The notes under the pieces: generated by a model
Databases searched by the model: none
What the model was told of the DNA's origin: nothing
Seen by the model: the letters and a program-made list of their open reading frames with translations, nothing else
From: Pardosa pseudoannulata
Taxonomy: Eukaryota > Arthropoda > Arachnida > Araneae > Lycosidae
Direction: 5' to 3'
NCBI GenBank assembly: GCA_032207245.1
Contig: CM063502.1
Location: forward strand, 42,205,662 to 42,269,661
Length of the DNA stretch: 64,000 nucleotides
Shown: in pieces, positions 24,459 through 36,987 of the stretch
Position numbering within the stretch: the stretch's first letter is position 1
Layout: each line of letters begins with the position of its first letter
Made by a program: the position numbers and the translations under genes

Positions 24459-24508
<50 letters not shown>
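24459..24508. repeat. (TA)n microsatellite
   Basis: A TA run of about 50 bp in the giant intron. Confidence 0.95.
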
Positions 24509-24515
<7 letters not shown>

Positions 24516-24894
24516 ACAATTCTCTTAGCTTTATTTAAAATCGGTCGTGATAATTAATCCCTTCTATATAACACACTTAATTAAAATGAGCCTTTATACT
24601 TGCCAAGTTTTTTATATTAATTTACTCTAAGCAAAGAAACTATGATTGTACATCAGTGAATCTTTTAAAAATATCTCAATTTCATAACTTTTAAAAATGT
24701 CAGTGACTAAAACACTCTGAATTCTCAATTTCTTTTAATAGAATAGCTATTATGCAAACTAAAAATTTTATAAAGTCTTCACAAAGTAAAAAAAGAAGTC
24801 GAACTATTTAACTCTTTTTAAATAATCATCATTATTCAGAATACTATGTTATAAAAATGAAGAGTTGAAAACCTTCGTCAAAAAGCTACTGGTT

Positions 24895-25010
<116 letters not shown>

Positions 25011-27989
25011 TTTTACAGATAATTACTTCTAAGTTATTTGAAATAAATATGAACCAAGACTGAAGTTTCAAAATGCGAAAATTTTCTTTCTAATAGAAAT
25101 TATACTAATCTATTGACAGGGCTGGGAATAGAAAGCCAGTAACCTTATTCCATCATGGATGTTCTGACTGCTAAAACTGATGATGTAGAGAACTGATGCA
25201 TTTTTCTCTCGTTATTTTACTTTTATCTAACGATTGGGATATTAAGCAATTCCCTCTTTTGCAATTTTGACAGTTCTCCTTTTTTTATCATTAACTTACG
25301 GTATATTTGCATAACGATCCATCACGCCCCATTTTCATTGGTTAGGTTACTCTGCATAAATCAACTGCTGAAATTTTGGAATCTTTATAACACTATGTGT
25401 GGTTTTCCATTTAAACTATATTGGCGAAGCGAGAATGAATTTGATTTATTTTCCTTACGAAGTTTTAAGGGTAAAGATAAGTTTAAAAGAATTCATTCGC
25501 AAAGAGTCAGTTAGATAGAATTGCTCGATTAATAATATTTCAGAAGTTCAAGAAGCAAAAACAGTCATGAAAGGGACAAGGGATATGATCGGAACGTTTG
25601 ATATTTTAGGGCACAAGCAAGATATTGATAACGAAAATGGAAAAGAGTTTTAAGTGAAAATGTTCATTTGCTTGTATTTCATTTCACACCAGAGAACTAA
25701 AATATTTTATACTAATATATGAACACATTTAAATTTTATTTAATAGTGAAATTTAATGATAAAGACAATCACTTGTTGAAACTTGCGTTTTAACTATTTC
25801 TAAAATTTTTGAAATTATTTGTCAATTAGGTATATTTATCTCACAATTTATTCAATATATATATTTAATATTGGTATTATGGCATAATATACTTCGTTGG
25901 TCTATGAAAAGTAATTTGCTTCTCTGTTGGGAAAAATATATTATTTTGGAAAACTATACAATTCAGATTTTATAAAACATACTTCCTTTTATTACATTTT
26001 TTTTTATTTCTTTATAAATTTTTTCGTACTATTTTTTAACTTTTATGAAATCCGTATGTTTTAAAGACTTCATATTCGGTTGATATCTTGACAAATTCAA
26101 ATAGAAAATTTTGAAATGCTTTTTGTCATATTTGCATTCAAATAAAACCATTTTGATCCTCTACTAAGCAAATGGTCAGTAATTTTTCCACAACAATTTC
26201 TACATAAATAAATCTATAATAATGAGGATTTTATAATTCTGATATTGAAGAATTTGGAGAATTCTGAAACAGTTTTCACAACACATTGTTGTTGTTATTA
26301 TTATTAGTAGTAGTAAGCAACCGATAACTCAAAAATATTTTTTTTATTTTAAACTAGTTTAAATATACGAAGAGAATACATTAGAATCTTTTGCTATATT
26401 GTATTGAAGGAATTTTACATGTAGTGTATTGATTTAAGATTTGTCACTATTAACTTACTATTATTAGTGTTTAAGATTATTTACTATTTCATTATTTAAT
26501 AATCTTTCAGATTTGTTTAACGGTAAAACGTTTTAAAATAGTTTTGCAAAATTATTCAACAAAACTGCAATACAAAATGTGGAAAGTTTCTCGTCTACTA
26601 CCATTTGTTCTATAAAATCTTCTGATTAAATATTTATCAATTTATTGCAACATGACTGTTCAAATAACTTTTTATCATAAACTATCTTCCCACATAAATC
26701 TCAGCTTGTTTTTGTTTTAGATTATTACCTATTTCTTTGCTGTTTTATTTTTATCACATTTTCTTCCTTCGAAAACGAAGGAATCTGATCATTGTTTTCA
26801 AAACTCCTCTTTTATTTTGTGCTTAATTTCAAGACATCTTCCTCACTCGACTTCTATTTAAATTCCCTATTATTAGACTAAATTTTGACTTAATTCAGCA
26901 ATTCTCCCCCTTTTTCTCTTAGTAAATAAGACTTCTAACCTTCTTTCTTAAAACATTTAATTACGTACATTTTTTAACATATAATGTTTATACTACTGGC
27001 ATCATTCTAGTATAGAGGCAATTTTCCTAAAACAAGCATAGATACAAAAAGAAGGAATGTTTGCGAGTGTAGTTGTGCATTTTTTTGGGGAGGGGGGAGA
27101 AATCTTCTGGGTTGATTATATTCGTATTGTATCAATATTACTAGGTTTATAACATCACAATATTTCTGTTAGTAATATTAGGATATAGCCTACCAGAAAT
27201 ATATTGATTCAGAAGTTTTTAATATTGATTTATTTTTTTTAATATATACTTTTTTCGATAATATCTCTTCGCTATGATTGTGTGGTCTTTATTTTTTTAA
27301 CTCTTATATCTGTTTACAGTTCCTTAAAGCTTTCATAAAATAACTTATCTAACGAACAGTTCTTACTAAAACCATCATGTTACTAAATCTTTAAATAAAG
27401 ATTTATCAATATTTCTTTAAATGTAGAATGCAACAAGAGTTTTTCTATTATATGATAAGTATGTCGAATCAATAAATTATACACAGTTTGAAGATAAATT
27501 TACAGTAAATTGGAACCAGATAGTAAAGATTTGCTTTTATCTTTAAATAAAATTTTCAAGTAATAGTTGGAATATAGTAAATACTACTAGGAGTGGATAA
27601 TTTTAGGATTTTAAGTTGTCTTAATTATTTAAGTTTAAATACTATATGCCCATATGTACGAATACCAAAAAAGTTATGTAAATTATCAGTAAGTAAGTAA
27701 TATATACTATAGAGTGATTGTACTATGCTTTAAATTCTGTACAAAAAACTGTCAGGTTGTTATAATTTGAAATCCGATAATCTTAATTGACCTTTAGTTT
27801 TGAAGTTTTTGGAATCTCTGTTTATTTTAAAATGAATGTTCTCGATGAATCTGGTTGAACGTCCTGTAACTGTTAATTTTTAAAATCAAATTTTCCCACA
27901 TTCTTCTCACAGCTTCTGAGGCTCGCAAATGGTTTGTAACAAATTGGTGAAAATAAAAAAAAAAACAATATAAAGTGTGAGAGTGCAGC

Positions 27990-28290
27990 TATGTTTAGGT
28001 TTGTGAAACTAATTTGCTCGCCGCACTCACACGTTGTGGGTTGAATGCCTGTTTCTTTCGCAACTCCAGAAAGCGTATGGTGTGGCCAGTGAAAATAATT
28101 GCACTTAAACTTCACCAAGTTTTGGAGAATTGGGATTGGTCTCCAGGAGGCGATTCAGGACCATACTTGGAGCCCCGGTCCTTCTGGGCAGAGCCGGGAA
28201 AGGATGCACTGTAAAAAGGACAATGGAACAACGAACACATCTGCACAGGATAATAAAAAGTATAGGGTTGCATGAGAGAAAGAAGGAAGG
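27990..28290. other. GC-elevated island of unknown origin
   Basis: About 300 bp with clearly higher GC than its surroundings. It lies between an A-run (about 27955-27965) and a T-run (28321-28348). Both strands have open frames of 66-100 codons; the + strand has a Pro/Trp/Gly-rich stretch, NWDWSPGGDSGPYLEPRSFW. I recognise no domain. It may be a fragment of an inserted gene or mobile element. It is not usable as an exon here: no AG/GT pair in phase with exons C and D is evident. Confidence 0.3.
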
Positions 28291-28320
28291 AGAAGAATAC
28301 AGCGTTCTCTTAAACATTGG

Positions 28321-28348
28321 CATTTTTTTTTTTTTTTTTTTTTTTTTA
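28321..28348. repeat. Poly-T tract
   Basis: A run of about 27 T. It could be the poly-A tail of a minus-strand insertion to its right, but no such insertion is recognisable. Confidence 0.85.
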
Positions 28349-31300
28349 GGCGTAGCACGTGGAGTGCTTTTTTTACTTTTTAATTTTTTATATATTTTTT
28401 TTTGCATATTTTCTTGTCGTTTGTTCTAATTTTGAACATTGTAATATAGATCAGTGGTATTATACTATAATTAAAAGCAATATAAAGTAACTTTGGGTTA
28501 TCAATGACTTTGAAATAACAATGCAATGTACTACACCACAGCATAAAGTTCGTTAAAGAAAGGAACAATCGTGTAGGTATTGCTTTCCCACACCAGACAT
28601 TGTTCTGCGTAAAAGTATGGAACCCGGTTCTAGGGATAAAGAGCGACAGAGAAAAAGATGTGATATTGATGACAGTTGTCTCCTTTCTTTGAGAAGGTAG
28701 TAAAAGGTAACAAAAGGATCATGTGGTTTGTGACTTTCATAGTATTGACAAGTGGAATTAGGAACGTCTCATTACAATATTTATGTTATTCTTCCTGTGT
28801 TTTCGTGGATGCTACTTATTAGCTGTTGCAATTTCTTCAGCTGTATAAAAAAGATAGTGATAATTAAATATTACCAAAACATTTTCTGATAAATTGTTCA
28901 AAAGGTATAAATTTTTGAATTTCAATTTAAAATAAATCTTATTAATACAGATGGAAAAGTTGATAACAAAATTCATCAAAAAAGATTATATATGCATAAC
29001 ATGTAAAATATATTTAACAACTTTTTTACGATAGGTTTTTTAAAGCACTCAAAAATTTTAAATTTGTAAAACTTGTACATTGGAATTATTCATTTGATTT
29101 TTATTTTTATGCATATATATTTCAAAACTATTATTTTTTCCATTTTCAAATATATTTTAGCTTACTTTAACTTATAACTTAAAGTTCTGGTAACTTATTT
29201 TTATTTTCTTAATCCGAAAACTTCAAATTATCGAGAAATCGCAATAATTAAATTTTATTAACATATCATTTTTAGTATACTGCTAGGGTTAATTTTATTA
29301 AAAATCAGCAATATAAATTAGTTTTTAAGTCCGGGCGGACCCACATATAATTGTAGATAAAATATCTAATACAAAATATTTTTTCTTAGTATTCACTTTT
29401 AATTAAAATATACGGACTTAAAGTATATTCTAGTATCACACAGAATTTATTGCGCCTTACGACATAATACATTAGTTCATTACAAGATTCTCAAAGGAAA
29501 GCTAGTTATATTAGTATTAGTATCAATATTACTTTTTCTTTAAAAGTATGTAAAAATTACAAGAAATATGCTAAACATAATTTAGATTATTTAAAAAAAT
29601 ATTTTATGAAATATGTTTAAATTTATAAATAGCTTATTCATTATTTTGCTTTCTTTAAAAATCACTGACAGGCAGTCTGCATTTTTTAAATGTTAAAAAC
29701 TAAAATACATTTACAAATTTGTCACTTTACTTATCCTGCACTTTTCTCCAAGATCAAATAATTTTGCATTAAGATAAAAATCTTTTTTTTTTCAGATATA
29801 CGATAAAAATTATATACGTAATTTCCAAGGTAAAAGGATAAGTTCCCGTTTTTCTCGTAAAATTATTGAAACCGGAAAGTATTTCTGGAGGAAATATATT
29901 AACTCTACGATATTCTTTTAAAGTAATGCTAAATCTTTTCAGTTTCGAAATGAATATTCGATTTTCTTTCTCTTCTTTAATTCTCCTCTTATTTTCTTTT
30001 TGAAATCAATGTATTTAGCATAAAAAATGAAAGAAGAAATCTCCATCTCACTTTTTATACTGCTCAAGGAATTTAATTTCGTCAGATTGGTCCTGACAGG
30101 CCGTATCAAACCTTTGGAAACGCTGTCATAAGATATAAAATAAGAGCTATTGCTGTCAATCAATTCCTGCTTCCGGAAGTGTAGAGAGGAAAAAGTTTCA
30201 TGTTTAAGCCCCACACTAATTTACTTTTAACTTTTTTCCTGAATTTTTCAGCTTAGTGTGTATTGAATGTATTGATTATTTAGGTTGCCTTTACTCTCAT
30301 TTTAGTGCTATTTTTTATAGCTAAAAGCTATGTGAAGTCTGAATTTTATACTGTTAACAACAGCACACAAATACGGTATAAAGTGTATGATAAAAAGGTT
30401 ACGTTAAGCTTTAATACACTTAGAAATACAATAAATTAAAGTGCAAGGTGTATTTCCTTTAAATGCGTTAAAACTATTATCGGAAAAATAGATCGTATTA
30501 AAATATCTGCCACTCTGTATCATACTTAACTGTTAAATTAGCTTTTTTATTTGTATTTTATTCTACTTCCTTTGGATAACAATAAATAGCTTCTTTCCTA
30601 AGCACGTAACTATAAACATAGTTCATAAATTTCCTACAAAATATAATTTACTATGACCAACATATTAACTTTTTCTGGCACCCATTATTTTCCCGATTCT
30701 AAAGAATTTATTTCAAAAAGATTATTCAAATGAAAATACCAATGAAAAATGTTTAGTAGGTAATTTTTGAACCTATGAAAGAACAACACTTTGCTGATAA
30801 TCTGCTACTTTAAAAGCCTTATGATATGCTTCATCTGTGTCATTTGAGGTAAATTAGCATGTAAGGATTAGAAAAAACTACTTAGCACAGCATTTTATCT
30901 CCTTAACAATATTTCATCCGAGATTGCAGTTGTAATTAAAATGCCAGATGTGATGGCACAGCAGAGTTATTTGCTTGTCTGAATCTCCTAAACAAGACTT
31001 TTCTTTCTTTTGCGAGAAAGTCAGATTTATATATAAAAAGGCTTGTTTGGTTATCTGCCTGAGTAAAAAATTCTTTTTTATTTCAAAGGGGGAAATTATG
31101 TTTTTAGCGGAGTTATAAAAAACAAAGAATTATTTTACACTTTTTACTAGGTTATGAAGTTTTTAACTGCACATTAGCAGAAGGCTGAAGTGTCAGCGTT
31201 TCTTTTTGTGTAGGTTAACTTCTTTATTGCAAAAAACTTATTTTTCTTTAATACAAATAATCTGTATGTACCCTAGAAATCTTTAAGCAGGAATATATGC

Positions 31301-33060
31301 CAATTGGATATTTATTAACCAATCATATGTTTTATCCTCTACAAATACCTTCATTGTCTCTTTCAGCACCTGTAAATCTATTTTGAGTCTTAACACTGCG
31401 AAATTAAAGTCTGATATTAACTGCCATTGCATACAAACTTATGTAAATTCAGCAATAATTCCAGTGCAACGCTTTGGAATTGTATGGAACTGACCTACTC
31501 CATACAGTCTTTAATACAAATGGAACGCATTTATTGCTTAACCCTTGCTATAAAATTGCAACTGATTTAAATTGTTGCATTATCATTTTAAATGTTTAAT
31601 ACAGATACCATTTTGAACCTAATTGTGTTGTTTACTATTTTCTTAAATTAAACTTTGCTGTCTTGAGAAATATTTTAAAGCCTCCTCCCTTTCCCAATGT
31701 TTCATGAGAAAATTGTACAACTTTAGATTACAAGTTTTTTTATAAGTGCAATCTACTAATGCCATCATTTTTAGTGTAATTCCAGCAAAAACTTCAAGAT
31801 CAATTTTAGTATGTCTCACTGATATAGCCTCATCAGGGTAATTTTAACACTCTTTTTCAAGTTTTTATATGCTTTAAATATCCAATACAATTCTCAAGCG
31901 AATAAGTAGAACATGAAATATTTCTTTTTACTCCTAAATGTTTCAAGTTTAAGACACAAAGAAATCTCAAGGTTTTTAAAATAAACTCGTTAGCAAGATT
32001 CCTAGTCAGTCATAAATGTTTCTTTTCGGCTTGTTCCAATTTTAATGGTACTTTCTTTAAGAATTTTAATAATGACTATGTAAGATGATACATTTCGTCC
32101 ATTATTGTTGTTTTGTTTATCCTTTGTTGTTACTTTTCTAATTGAATGTTCTATTATTTGCATTTTTAAACTACATGTCCTACAATGAGATGTTTTATAT
32201 GTTGGCGGGTTTTTTGCATAAATATTCTAGAATTAAATGGAAATAAAGTGCTAAATACTTTCATAAAAAGAGTTTGAATGTTCGCATTTTAAATAAAAAG
32301 CTTTAATAATAGAGCCGTACCTAATTTCTGCATAAAACATCTTTTTACTCTAGGAAATTATCGATTCGTACGGCAATAATAAGATAATTTCCCCCATACC
32401 CTTTTTTTAAGTCTACTAACAGAATTATATTAAAAGGGAATAATTTGTAGGAAATAAATTAAAAAGAATATTATGGCAAAAATACAAAGAAATAATACAT
32501 ATATAGAGACATATCTTAAATTTGTTTAATTAACGTTTAGTATTCAGTATTATGAGTCCATATACTGCATTAAAACGAATTGAAACTATTGTTTTCGATG
32601 CCATGTTTCAAAATGCAATATATTCTCTTACTTTACCAAACTTAACAAACTTCCAGTTTTAATAAAGTGTACGAACTATATGAATTCTAGATTTCATTAA
32701 AACACATTTTCTGATTAACTGTTAAAACTACTAGGCACCATTATACCTTCATTAAATTATTACAGAATGCCACATAAGATTTTACTCTTATTCAATCAAA
32801 CGTTATTTAATAAATAACCTTCCTAGTATGAATAGGCATTCTGTCATCTCATGCTTCTTATTTGAATGGACATGAATATTTTGACAGCTTTAGTAACACA
32901 TCAGCTTCACAGAAGTTTTAATCGATATCTTGCAATGCCGAAATATTACCGGAGTTTGCAATGAATAAGAATGACATTTTAGCTCCAATGAAATTCCAAT
33001 AGCATGTCAAATAGCAACCAAATCTGTCCAGACATTAAATTTTTATATCAACGTATTTAT

Positions 33061-33066
<6 letters not shown>

Positions 33067-33100
<34 letters not shown>

Positions 33101-33234
33101 TATATATATATATATATATATATTAAATATATATATATATATATATATATATTAAATATATATATATATATATATATATTAAATATATATATATATATAT
33201 ATATAATAATTAATATATAATAAATATTATATAT

Positions 33235-33287
<53 letters not shown>

Positions 33288-33308
33288 TATATATATATAT
33301 ATATATAT

Positions 33309-33351
<43 letters not shown>

Positions 33352-33381
33352 TATATATATATATATATATATATACATATG

Positions 33382-33412
<31 letters not shown>
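33067..33412. repeat. Higher-order (TA)n array punctuated by TTAAA, ending in (GA)n
   Basis: Long TA runs are broken at roughly even steps (about 28-50 bp) by the word TTAAA. This gives a repeat of repeats over about 330 bp, closed by a GAGAGAGAGAGAGAGA run at about 33395-33412. The even spacing implies that TA segments together with their TTAAA boundary were duplicated as units, rather than one TA tract simply lengthening. Confidence 0.9.
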
Positions 33413-33413
<1 letters not shown>

Positions 33414-33589
33414 TATTCTATGAGAGCGATAATATATAAGTGCATGGAAATATAAAGACAAATATATTAACTATTAACACTCACACTAAAAAAATGAGTT
33501 CATGTTAGCAGTGCCACAATTTTAATTACTTATTTGGACTGAATGATTTACGCACTAAGAATGAAACTATCTTTAATAAAATTATTTAA

Positions 33590-33669
33590 CACTAAAACTA
33601 CCGGACATTTTTATAAGGGCAGAAATAACGAAAAATGGGGTCATTTGACACCTCTTGGGAGATTTAGTG
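33590..33669. mobile_element. Miniature piggyBac-type element (80 bp)
   Basis: The two ends read inward as CACTAAAACTACCGGA and CACTAAATCTCCCAAG, an imperfect inverted repeat. TTAA lies directly outside each end (33586-33589 and 33670-33673). Between them is GGGGTCATTTGACACC, resembling the GGGTCA-x-x-TGACCC type inner part seen in such elements. It is very short and non-coding, essentially two terminal regions. Confidence 0.75.
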
Positions 33670-35257
33670 TTAAATACCAGTATTTAAATACCACTGGAAG
33701 AGTGTTATCTTATGCGTAACAATACACCTACAAATACAGATATTATTAGTTATTTGTAAACTGCTTGTAAATTCTAATAGTAATACTTATAAAAAATTAA
33801 GTTAATCTGAATAAATAAAAGATTAAAAACTTCTATTTTTGAAAGTTAATATCAAACTTTGAAAACAGGGAAAAGGTGCGAATCGGTATCAAATAAACTA
33901 TTATTGTAATTACCGTTGTTGAAGCTTGAATACTGTCCACAACTTGAATGTCAGTTTTAAATTTCTTTCGTTTTTTCATAGATCGAAATTGGACCCTGCT
34001 TGGCCTTTAAACATTCTGCCAAGTTATAAAAGGCAATTCTATCTGAATGGAAGTCGCATTTGTTCAATCATAAACACACTTAGCAACTGTAATTTGCAAT
34101 GTAATGGACTTTAATATCTAGTTCATAACTGGCTATACTATTTCTTGAAACGGAAAAAAATTATCTGTTTTCCAACAGCTATATCATATTCACCATATCT
34201 CTTTTAATTTCTTTATTCTCAAGACGTACGTCAACTAGGTCTTGCTTATGCAAGTTTATAATACTCATTATATGTCTTTTAGCACTAATTTAGGAGAAAA
34301 TTGTATTAAGAATTCTCTAAGAAGTGGTCAGTCCATTAACCTGACATTATTTGAAAAGATTTTGGAATTTAGAAGTAAATGAAGTTTTATGTTACCCAAC
34401 GATACACTATTTAAAAGCTTTGTCAAGTAATTCTTCATGGTTATACTAGTGATATGCGTAGTATTAGTGTAATACAGGACCAACATATTGGATACATTAT
34501 ACTCTAAAGTTCGGAAATATACACCATGATCTTTTTAAACTATTATCATAAGTAACCTATCATTTTTTATTTGATGGTGAATTTCATGAATGCTTATTTT
34601 TTATTGAATTGAAATTCCATGTACGGATAGAACAAATTACCTCTCTCACACAGTAGATTTTTTTTACCATAACTAGGTATATATTGCTTCATTTTAGTCA
34701 TCCATGCATAATATCTGCGTAGCATAGATATGAGTGAAAATTAACATTAATTAAAAATATATTTTTAAATCTTAGAAAATTGTGCTTTTTTAATTCTCGA
34801 GAGAGATAGACGAAATAACGTTATTATACATAATTCAAATATAGGTTTGAATAAAATACACAGAACAAGTGAATATAGAATTCTGTCTTGCAATTACAAA
34901 AACTCTTTATAGGATTAAATGATTTGATATTATCACTTCTACTATTGTTGGGAGCTTCATTATACAAAAAGATGGAGAAATAAAAAGAGGAAGCTTCTGC
35001 CGCTGTCATATAATCCATCATCGAATGAGCAATTAAGATATCGTTGTGGCTAAATTATTGTAATTGCTCTAACTTAATAGCTGTAAAAATAGTTTCAAAA
35101 TTTACACTAAGGTGGGAAGGGGCATTGTGTTTCATTGTTGTATTTTGTTCTTTGACATAATCTTTGCCATACATTGTTTTGCTATTTTAATTTACATTTA
35201 TGTACGAACCTGTATACCAATCATAAACATAACCCAATTAGTTAGTTATATTTCTTC

Positions 35258-35259
<2 letters not shown>

Positions 35260-35325
<66 letters not shown>
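35260..35325. repeat. (TA)n microsatellite
   Basis: A TA run of about 66 bp with one phase slip (ATAATA) in the middle. Confidence 0.95.
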
Positions 35326-35327
<2 letters not shown>

Positions 35328-35621
35328 TTATTTATTTGGGTGGAATTCCATAGCCTTTCCATTTTAATTATTCTATTATGTTTACCTCTTAATGTAATAA
35401 CATTGTATATGTTAGGAAGCATTATACTTTCAATGACAATGAAATAAAAATCAGTGTTTGTGAAACTCTGAAAAATTCAAAGAAAACTGCCTAAACCAAA
35501 TACAACTTTTAAAAATTGATATAGTCTATTATACATAACAAATATACTTATTTGCTACAATAGGTTTTTTTTTCAAATTCCTGAAGTCTATACAAATCCT
35601 ATGTGAACCCTTTTTTTAAAC

Positions 35622-35900
35622 TACCACATGGCTTGCATTTTCGTTGAATAAGGTTCTATTATTTGATCCTCTATCCAATCATTTATCTGTTGATCAATCA
35701 TTCGGTTTCAGAAATACGTCTAAATCTGTGATAAATCGGTGCTTCATCAATAATAGTCTCAGTTTGCATCTACTACTTGTATTGCATAATCCTTGAACAA
35801 GGTTCTATAATTTTTATCCACTATTTTATCTGTTCATCCATCGTTTTCGTTTCCGAAACATGTAGACATCTAAATCTCTGATAAATATGGGTTTCATCAA
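35622..35900. repeat. Imperfect tandem duplication, unit about 159 bp
   Basis: AAGGTTCTATTATTTGATCC at 35650 and AAGGTTCTATAATTTTTATCC at about 35809 begin matching stretches. Both continue through ATTTATCTGTT-ATC, ATC-TTC, TCTAAATCT-TGATAAAT and TTCATCAA. It lies immediately before the larger duplication at 35919. Confidence 0.7.
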
Positions 35901-35918
35901 CTGTCATTTTGATAGAAG

Positions 35919-36987
35919 TTATATTTTAACAGGATTTTAACTTCTTATGAACGGAACTAAATTTTCTCCTGTACTAGTCAATGAGATATTAGAAGTTTTT
36001 AACTTTCGAGACCTTATGTAGTTATACAAATCCTATTTCAGTAGAGTATCATTACTACCAGTATCAAAAAGTGAAATAACTGAATTATCCATTATTTTGA
36101 CCATTTTATCATTTATTTCTTGTATCATGCGAGTGTAGTAAAGTAGAAAGCATATTTTTCTTGGTGTTAGTTTCATCAGTATTTTCTTCTACTTTGATGA
36201 AAAGTACATGTAGCCAAACTTACTAAGCCATTATTAAACATTTTAACCATTTATTTTTTATTATTTATTCTCCTTGTGTCCTTTCAATCCATAGTTATAA
36301 CATTCGTTATTTACTCTGTTTACTATAAGCTGTGGTTTAAATATAAATTCAATTATGTCTAAAATTTTTTGATTCTGGATATTAGAGTTTGTTTGTACAT
36401 CAGAAAATTGTCCTGAAAATTAGGAAGACTTTAGATACATAAAGAATTGATTTATGTTTTAACAGGATTTTAACTTCTTATGAACTAAACTAAATTTTCT
36501 CTTGTACTAGTCAATGAAATATTAGAAGTTTTTAACTTTCGAGCCTTTATGTAGTTATACAAATCCTATTTCAGTGGAGTATCATTACTACCAGTATCAA
36601 AAAGTGAAATAATTTAATTATCCATTATTTTGACCATTCTATCATTTTATCTCTTATATCATGCAAGTGTAAGTAGCAAGCATATTTTGCTTGGAATTAG
36701 TTTCACCAATATTTTTTTTTACTTTGAAGAAAAGTACATGTAGCCAAACTTATTAAGCCATCATTAAAAGTTTTAGCCTTTATTTTTGATTATTTATTAT
36801 CCTTGTGTCCTTTCAATCCATATTTATAACTTTTGTTATTTACTCTGTTTACTATAAGCTGTGGTTTAAATATAAAGTCAGTTATGGCTAAACATTTTGG
36901 TTTCTGGATATTGGAGCGAGTGTATTTGTACATCAAAAAATTGTCCTTAAAATAAGTAAGACTTTAGATACATAAAGAATTGATTTA
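35919..36987. repeat. Tandem duplication, two copies of about 535 bp
   Basis: Copy 1 is 35919-36451 and copy 2 is 36452-36987. Both begin TTAT-TTTTAACAGGATTTTA and end ACTTTAGATACATAAAGAAT. The copies are very similar over their whole length, with shared blocks such as GTACTAGTCAATGA-ATATTA and CAAGCATATTT-CTTGG. Neither copy has an open frame of note. Confidence 0.92.
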
